A DNA stretch of 64,000 nucleotides, taken from Austropuccinia psidii. Taxonomy: Eukaryota; Basidiomycota; Pucciniomycetes; Pucciniales; Sphaerophragmiaceae. The notes below the pieces were generated by a model, which searched no databases, had not been told where the DNA came from, and saw nothing but the letters and a program-made list of their open reading frames with translations. The DNA lies in the NCBI GenBank assembly GCA_023105745.1, contig JALGQZ010000004.1, positions 8,319,951 to 8,383,950 on the forward strand, written 5' to 3'. The translations under genes and the position numbers were made by a program. Numbering within the stretch: the first letter of the stretch is position 1; each line of letters starts with the position of its first letter. Positions 57,256 to 64,000 of the stretch are shown in pieces.

Positions 57256-58280
57256 GTTTCCTATGGTATATTAGAGGAATTCTGTTCAGAGGGTCAAAAT
57301 CTAGTGGAGCCGTTGTGGCTGAATACTAATAAGTATATATGTAATTTACTGAATAAAAGTTTCTTCTCATCAGATTCTTTTAACCCCACTGTACCTCTTA
57401 GATTTGAATTTTCATGATGCTTAGTATTAGAATTTGGTGATGTCTGGGTGGCAAAGTGTGGTCTTGGTTCAAGTGATGAGGTCACATTGACTGTACCCAG
57501 GTCTGCTAAGCTTACAACCAGGATTGACTCATTTTGGATTAGCTTTGTACCAGATAAATTGTAATTTAATTTTGCAAAGTCATTTATGAATTTATTAATA
57601 GTGAATACCTATCCTACTACTTCCCAGATGCCACAGCATGAACACCAATAGTAATTGTATGGCAGCATGCCTCTGTACACCATTGAAAATACTCCAACAA
57701 GACACAAGCTGAGTCAGGTAGTTGTGCCCGCAAGTAGCACATGCGGGAAGTCACTTTTATCACTTGCTGCCACCCCATAATAGGCCAAATGTTCCTGTGT
57801 CTTTCAAGAGGACTAGGATAACCAGGGATCCGCAGCAAGGTGCATATTGCATTCATGTGTGCTTGCAATATTCCACATGGTTGGATTGGAAAGTGATCGC
57901 ATGGGAACATCGATATGTCAAATTGAATAATGCACTATCCACTGCAATTCTCAGGTTCAGGTATTTGAGATTGCGAATTTGCAAAGGTCAGGTGTGATCC
58001 TTCTTTTTAGCCGCAATTAAAAAAATTCATTGACCACAATCAAATTTAGGTGATATCAATAAATCAGTAATAATTTGTTTTCATTTAATTTTCCTCTGCA
58101 AGCATGCCATTCACAAAATAAGGAAAAGAGCGTAAAAGGGAACTTGTGGGAAAGCATTGGGGTGAGGAAGCAAAGTGTGAGTTGCTGGCTTACTCTCAGT
58201 TTATATATATAGATAAATATATATGCTTCCACATTTATGTGGCACCCTTATTGGGCCCCATGGAAGAACATTGGCTTTAG
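57256..58280. other. Region between the split gene and the Tet-like gene
   Basis: The section 57600-58000 has higher GC and an open frame on each strand (minus 57617-57910, plus 57722-57997), one of which may be a relic gene; I cannot tell which and recognise neither. The rest is AT-rich with a tatata stretch at 58200-58230 that could be a promoter element of the next gene. Confidence 0.35.
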
Positions 58281-59498
58281 TTGGTTCAGATTATGCCAAT
58301 GCCATGTGGGCTCCAACAGGGAAGTAAAAGATGTGTGCTAAATAAGGCTCATTGGGTTTGGGAACCATTCTGGATGCAAAACTGCTTAGCTTCAAATGGC
58401 AGGAAGCAGTATCTGATATCTTTTCTGCTTCAAAACATAGTGAGCCCTCAACCACTCGGGAATAGTGGGAGATCCCAAAAGACAAATGAGCGCAAAATGA
58501 CCCGAATTAATAGGTTGTTTCCCTCCTCTCGCACAACAGCACAAATATCAATGCCAGTATCAGCAAATATGACCCCAGGTGAAATTTGGAGGATTGTGGA
58601 TGTCAATCAGATCAAACACATTCAATTTGGCCATGTGGCAATTTTCTCTTCAACTGGATTACTCATTGCTCTTGTCAAATTTGGACCATTCACAACAATG
58701 AGTGAAGTTGAGGTCAATCAATGGGATGAAGTATCACAATTCTTATTTTGCAAAAAGAGATTCACCAACCCAATTGAAACAAATGGAGCATTACTGGATG
58801 AATTTATGTTCGCAATTGGGTAGTGCAAATGCAGCACGAAAAATGAACCATTTGGTCTGTATGGAAGTGTTGGGAAAATTGAAAACGCAAAAGATGAATG
58901 GCGGAACCGAGGTGCCAATCTTAGCTCGGTGGGTTGCATTCTAGGTCAATCCTTACAATATGTTGGGGATAATTTATTTGAGAAGATTCAAAATTGCTAC
59001 AAGTCATTGGGGGTTCCGTCTTTTGATCAAGTCAACTATGAAGGAAATATTCCCGCAAATCAGGGTGCATGCCAGTTTCCTTCCCCACTCACTTTCACCA
59101 TGAATGGATTCAAAAACTCACCTCATGTTGATAAGGATGCATTGCTGTATGCTTCGGGATGGCGGTTTCAAGCTGATAAGCGGACCGGCCAAATTCAAAG
59201 AGATGCGTCAAAGCCGTGTACAGGGGGAAAATTGATTTTCCCAGATGAGCATTTTTGGATTGATCTATCCGATTGTCATGGCCTTATTCAGGTATTGTGG
59301 GCCAGTAGTACATTTGTTAATTATACTGAGACAGCACAGGACAACAAAAGCATGACACTGGTGGGTATGTCTGCACAATGCTCAAGGAGGGTGGCAAAAA
59401 GAATGTGCCAAAAAAGCCACGCCTATTATGAGATTGGCAAGGGAGTGGGCTATCAAATAAGGGATGGTCATACAATCTCATGCCAATTCAAAGAATGA
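58281..59498 (+). pseudogene. Tet-like 2-oxoglutarate/Fe(II) oxygenase family protein, one in-frame stop
   Basis: One frame from ATG 58281 to TGA 59498, broken only by a TAG at 58821-58823. Residues about 90-180 (NMTPGEIWRIVDVNQIKHIQ, LIALVKFGPF) and 225-405 (GCILGQSLQYVGDNLFEKIQ, TFTMNGFKNSPHVDKDALLY, FWIDLSDCHGLIQVLWASST) look like the fungal Tet-like oxygenase family, relatives of TET/JBP enzymes that oxidise methylated bases. H-V-D would be the first two Fe ligands. The distal His expected in the segment after VLWASST appears to be Asn (FVNYTET). It lies 183 bases upstream of the B element. Family assignment is from memory of motifs. Confidence 0.62.
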
Positions 59499-59681
59499 GG
59501 AGATTTGCATGTATGTTGGAATTGCAGAGTGATGGGTAAATAATGGTGGGGTAAGGCAGAGAACAATATACACCAGGATTGGATGGTTTTGAGTGCGTGA
59601 GATAGGGTGGATTGCATGAAAAAGGGGTGAAGTGGATTATGTATGGTGGCATGCCATCGTACATATGTCCTGGTTTGTTGC

Positions 59682-61479
59682 TGTGAGCCTTAGAGGTAAT
59701 TTCATATACCCAAAAGACCACAAATACAAAATTAACATATAAATATAAATAAAATAAATTTATTTATATTATTAAAATGAAAATTAAAATATAAATATAA
59801 AATTATATTCACAATTGAAAATTTAATTACAAGTTAAAAATAAAATTACATTAAAATTTTGAAATTGCAAAATTACATTTATACTTGAAAAAATTAAGTA
59901 AAAATTAATTTTTAACAAAATTGTAAAAAAATAAACAACTTTGGAAAAAAGTTAAATAAAAATTATTATCAATGTTTATCCAATAAATAAACATAAATAA
60001 ATTATTTCACCATTGGATTCCTCATAAAAAATCAGGTGGGGTCACCTCTGGATGAAATTTCTGTAACTCAAGTCTAAATAAGCTTAAATTAAGTTTTTAG
60101 TATTTTCAATAAAAAAGTTGAAAATCCTTAAAACTTTAATTTAATTCACACCACATGTGGTGTTAACCATCAATTTTTGTGTTAAAATTGAGGTGTGAGG
60201 AATTGAAGTATTTTCAATTGAATTCAATTGAAATGTCAAAATGTGCGCGTTAATTACATAAGTGAACTTTGATTTACATATGGGTTATAAATTATTACTG
60301 CATTGAACTGTACAACTCAATTGAATTTCATATGTAAATTATAAGTATAATACATGATGAAGAATTAAAGGAAAAATAAGTTGGAAAGATTAAATTTGGG
60401 GGGGAAAAGGAACTTCAGCTCTAAGGGGGAGCTAGACCCCCAAAATCCTTGCTGACAGGCATGGGATGTCAAAATTCATGCAAAAGTTCATCACTTTTGG
60501 CCTGGAATTGAGTTACAGGGTCTGTGGACTCAATTGATGATGAGGTTTTGATACCAACTGGGGTAGTTTTAGCTGTGACCAAGAGGGTAAGACTACCCTT
60601 AAGATAAAACAATCATAGTAAAAACAGTTTTAACTGGTTTCTACTCCTCTTACACATATTCTGACGTGTGTTGAAGGATCTAGACCAGGTATTGCTAGAG
60701 TAATGGCTGATTTAAGGGTCTAAAATGGCTTAAACCAGCACTTTTTTGATCCAAACCAGGGTTCAATGACGCCGTAATTGGCTTTTCTGTTGAAAGACTT
60801 TTTTTCACGACTGACAAGATTAAATTTTCCTTTTGGAGTAAGAAAATTGATGGCTATAAAAGAATGTCTTCTTTGCCCCACTTTTCTCTTCATGTTAGAA
60901 TCTTTTCCTTTTATTAATTAGTTTAAACACTGTTAAACCAATCAATAGAAGATTCCAACCACCTCTTTTAAATCAATTTAAAGCTTTTAACCACATGAAA
61001 AAATCATTATAATCATTGTTTGTAACTCTTATAATCATTTTTACCCCCGAACCACCCAAAAGTGAATTAAAGCATCTTTCATCACTGTAAACTTTGTCAC
61101 TTTGTTTCCAAATTCACTCTGGTCACTTTTGAGTGTGTTTTTTATTTAATATTCTTTTTAAAAACTCTGTTCTTTAATTAATTTCTTGCAGTTCATTGCT
61201 CAATTAATTCCAATTGAAATTGCTCTTGAAGAAATTTCTTTTGTAGCCTTAAAATAACTCTTGTAGAGTATTTTTTGGATAAATTTTTATTGTTGGTAAA
61301 ACAATAAATTATTATAATATTCTTTTTTTATACTAATAAAGTTATAAACAATAAAATTGGCCTGTTTTCTCTTTAAAATAATATTTCTTACTATTTTCAA
61401 TTGATTTTTACCTTATACAAATTTTGAGGACAGGAAAAGTACTTGATTTTTAATCAAAGTTTCATATCCACACCTTACA
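59682..61479 (+). repeat. 5' LTR, family B
   Basis: It starts TGTGAGCCTTAGAGG and ends CATATCCACACCTTACA; 1798 bases. It matches the solo copy at 22384-24223 and the decayed copy at 29494-31282. Confidence 0.92.
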
Positions 61480-61481
61480 TT

Positions 61482-61498
61482 TGGGGGCCCAGCCGTGA
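61482..61498 (+). other. Primer binding site of the B element
   Basis: TGGGGGCCCAGCCGTGA, two bases inside the LTR end. It would pair with a tRNA ending TCACGGCTGGGCCCCCA; which tRNA this is was not determined. Confidence 0.7.
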
Positions 61499-61732
61499 TA
61501 TTTTACCTGTGACATATTTTTTTACTCTTTTTAAATCTTTTTTTCTTATATTGGAAAATTCAAAAACATATAAAAAATACTTATAATCAAAAAAAAATCC
61601 ATAAAAAATAATTTTTTCATATTATAAGTGAGGCTTATATTTTCATTTTCTTTTGGAAATATTCTTTTTTTACTTAATTAATTAGTTTTTTCATTAATTT
61701 TATTGTCTGAAAACGTGGTAAGATAACAAAAG
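61499..61732. other. AT-rich leader of the B element
   Basis: Poly-T and poly-A rich, with no coding signal. It leads to the first ATG at 61733. Confidence 0.5.
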
Positions 61733-61933
61733 ATGGAAACAGCTTCAACAGTAACCAGCATTATTCCTGCCAGTACTGTTAATTCTGATCATAATAGTAC
61801 TATTATTGTGACTCAGAATATTCCACCAGAGCCAATTTCTTCTGAATTAGTCAACTTGGAAATAAGTAATACTCTTCAGAAAGCCAAAGATTTGGCCAAT
61901 AGTAAGTTTTTTAACATAAAAATACTATTTTAA
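61733..61933 (+). CDS. Short first gag frame (candidate exon), B element
   Basis: A 66-residue frame starting METASTVTSIIPASTVNSDH, rich in Ser, Thr and Ile. Near residue 57 (KDLANS) the DNA reads aatagtaagttttttaac, a good splice donor. An acceptor could be the tag at about 61963-61966 (gccgcaactag). If spliced, the last nine residues would not be used. The counterpart in the C element also has a short frame followed by GTGAGT. Confidence 0.4.
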   Translation: METASTVTSIIPASTVNSDHNSTIIVTQNIPPEPISSELVNLEISNTLQKAKDLANSKFFNIKILF

Positions 61934-61952
61934 GCCTTTTTAATCATAAAAT

Positions 61953-62572
61953 ATGCCGCAACTAGATCAGGAGCCAGCTATAACCCCTCAAGCAGCTCCC
62001 AGAAAGGTAATAGACGTGATTATGGCAGAGGCCAATCAGGTACAGAAGGAAAAGGGTCAGTTGATGACTTCCAAACAGCTAAAATGGGTCATTCTGAAGC
62101 TGATAATACCATTTTACCTTCAAAAAGAGCTGACACCGCCACAACAAGCCTCTGTGGACATATACAAAGCCAGCCACAGTGCATACAACAATGCCCTACA
62201 GTTCAAGGAGTACCAGACCTTGCAGACCTTTGGAAGAATTGCATGAATTCTTACCTGACTGTGAGAAAATTCCTGGGCCATCCCAATACTTGCAAATTGC
62301 TCAATGGATGGCATCCATTGATGGAGAAGAAAAAAATGATGCTGTTGACACTAGAATGGTGGAAAAACAACCCTCCACCACCCAAACCAGTGCCAAAAAC
62401 AGCCCCAGTGGCCAGCAGCAGAAATTCCAACGTAAAAAAGCAGCCACAAACTCCAAGCAAGGGAAAAGGGAAGGCACCAGCCCCAAAACCTTACAGCCAG
62501 GGATACAGAATCCCAAAGATTCACCAGGATGCCATGAAAAATGTATTTCAGATGGCCAGAACCATGATGTAA
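61953..62572 (+). pseudogene. Overlapping gag-region frame, B element, one frameshift
   Basis: It reads in one frame from 61953 (MPQLDQEPAITPQAAPRKVI … ASVDIYKASHSAYNNALQ) to 62246, then in a second frame from about 62225 to 62572 (CMNSYLTVRKFLGHPN, NGWHPLMEKKK, then YRIPKIHQDAMKNVFQMART). The C element keeps these parts in a single frame (52371-52866), so a one-base indel at about 62215-62240 is likely here. It ends with a TAA where the C copy reads on. It overlaps the start of the long gag frame in another phase. Confidence 0.55.
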
Positions 62573-64000
62573 TTACAGAAGAAGGAGGAAGCCATATTAA
62601 AAGATCAAAAATGATTTCTGATACTTTTAATTGTATTCCAGAGTTGTATAAAGCTATTTCTGACGTAAAAAGTCATCTTTATGATAAAAATACATTAATT
62701 TGTGACAATCTTAAAAGAAATAACTTGAGTCTGAGCCAAATAAATGATACACTTAAATGCTTTGAAAGAGTTTTAAGAACAATAAAAACTTCCAATAATT
62801 ATAGATCTTTTGGCCTTAAGATAAATGAACAATCTGCAATTATTAAAGAATTAACAGACAAATATTCTAAATTCAATATTGATGACATAATTGAAACAAG
62901 GATAGAACAAGCCATAAACACTATCAAAGAAGATAATAAAAAAGCTCTTTATGATATTTTAAAATCATTTGCTGAAGTAAAGACAAATACAATTGCCTTG
63001 AAAAAGCATTTTGATACCTCAACAGAGGAAATATCAAAATTAAAAATAAAGTTAAATGAAGTTATATCTGATAATACTAAACAAACAGAATTATGGAATG
63101 AGCTTACGTATAAAAAGGATGATCATAAAAAGAATGTCATAGACTCTATACAAAGCTTACAACATGAATTAAGAAATTCACAAAGGTTTAACAACTGTAA
63201 AATGAATGATATTGAACAACTGCTAAACACCTTGCCAAGCATGTCTACACCTCTGAACCAAAATGAGGGAGCAAGAATTCCTAATCCACAAGTATTGGAT
63301 ATTGAAAACTCACAGTTAAAAGATGAATTTTCTACTTCTTTTCATAACTTGGAACCATCAATGGGCCAAGCACTCTTGGAAGAAGTTCCAAAACTTAAAG
63401 AATGGCCTCACTTCAGTGGTGAAGGAGAGTATGACCATATGGAATTAATTAGAGGAATTGACATGATCAAAGAGGATTTCAAATTACCAGACAGATGGGT
63501 AAGAGCAAGATTTAACACCTTGTTTACCAAATCAGCTCACAGATGGTACATCAAAATAAGGCAAGCACATGGACACCAGAGTTGGACTTGGTGGAAAACC
63601 CAAATCATTAACAAATGGGCAAATGATGCTTGGAGGTTTAAAGTTGAAAAATCCTTTAAATCTGCCAAATTTAATGCTGATAAAGACAAAGCTTTACCAT
63701 GGTTTTGCCAACAAAAAGACAGATTAACAGCATTATATCCAGACATGTCAGAATTTATGATCCATAGGAAGATTCTGAGACAATGTGGAGGTGACTTAGA
63801 GCATGCTGTCAAAAGCAGGACTACTGAACAGTCTTCAGCAGAGGATATTATCAATATATTAGAAGAATCAACCACCAGAACCAAAATTGGTTCTAGTATG
63901 GTGAATCTCAAAACAAGGTTTAATACACCTTGGAGAGATTCTGAGCACAAAAGCCCCAAAGAAAATTCTAGTAATATTAAGTATAAATCTGCAGATACAG
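62134..64000 (+). CDS. Gag, B element: coiled coil and capsid, open at window end
   Basis: An uninterrupted frame from 62134 (first ATG 62191) to the last base, over 600 codons. Residues from the ATG: about 1-140 low complexity, overlapping another frame; about 140-380 coiled-coil-like (LKCFERVLRTIKTSNNYRSF, VIDSIQSLQHELRNSQRF); then capsid EVPKLKEWPHFSGEGEYDHM, LFTKSAHRWYIKIRQ, INKWANDAWRFKVEKSFK and QCGGDLEHAVKSRT. It forms the particle shell. No stop or frameshift is seen, making it the least damaged gag here. A minus-strand frame at 63537-63959 is a shadow. The zinc knuckle should lie just past the edge. Confidence 0.82.

Larger units (their letters stand above)
59682..64000 (+). mobile_element. 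Ty3/gypsy element, family B, 5' part; continues beyond the window
   Basis: A complete LTR (59682-61479), a primer site, a gag leader, a short first frame and a long gag frame still open at 64000. The left flank is gttgc (59677-59681); the partner would lie beyond the window. The gag is homologous to that of the C element, and the primer sites are nearly the same, so B and C are sister lineages. Confidence 0.88.

Noticed and set aside
57617..57997. Opposed frames as two genes
   Set aside because: At most one could be real and neither resembles a family I recognise; noted only as part of the intergenic entry.
63537..63959. Minus-strand frame of 140 residues
   Set aside because: It is antisense to the B element capsid, which is open and homologous to another gag.

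Overview
The window looks like a repeat-swamped, AT-rich intergenic region of a eukaryotic fungal genome. Long Ty3/gypsy-type LTR retrotransposons lie nested in one another, and the few non-transposon genes have short GT-AG introns and are broken. A gene resembling the fungal Tet-like 2-oxoglutarate/Fe(II) oxygenase family, which is expanded in rust fungi, plus the style of the gypsy elements, suggest a rust (Pucciniales) or related basidiomycete. This assignment is inference. I see no rRNA, tRNA, CRISPR or bacterial-type operon.

Five LTR families can be told apart by their ends; the letters are mine. A starts TGTCAGCCTGTGAC (about 1.4 kb). B starts TGTGAGCCTTAGAGG and ends CCTTACA (about 1.8 kb). 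C starts TGTGAACCTTTGAG and ends CTTACA (about 2.0 kb). D starts TGTCACAACC and ends CCTGTGACA (about 1.5 kb). E starts TGTGG and ends CCACA (about 1.8 kb). Five insertions have exact 5-bp target site duplications (TSDs), so part of their order can be read directly.

Layout. 1-9817: minus-strand E element with gag and retropepsin but no visible RT or integrase, split by a solo A LTR (2754-4192). 9818-14564: plus-strand A element (protease to chromodomain) whose 5' part was displaced by E and whose 3' LTR is cut by D. 14565-26062: minus-strand chromovirus D with both LTRs and a solo B LTR in its leader. 26063-32087: AT-rich relic sequence with a degenerate CCTTGAG repeat and a decayed B LTR. 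32088-37595: decayed A elements. 37920-42045: a 48/51-bp minisatellite split by a solo C LTR. 42765-44461 and 57109-57255: an unrecognised spliced host-type gene split by a full-length C element (44462-57108, TSD GTTAT), which itself carries a nested D LTR and a nested A LTR. 58281-59498: Tet-like oxygenase pseudogene. 59682-64000: 5' part of a B element with LTR, primer site and a gag frame still open at the window end.

As a system, each autonomous element would encode Gag (particle), protease, RT/RNase H (cDNA synthesis) and integrase, in some cases with a chromodomain (targeting). Nearly all copies carry stop codons or frameshifts and are probably inactive; the B element at the right edge has the least damaged gag. 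The most unusual features are a conserved overlapping-frame, possibly spliced gag shared by the B and C elements, a gag-protease-only E element, and the stop-poor minisatellite.
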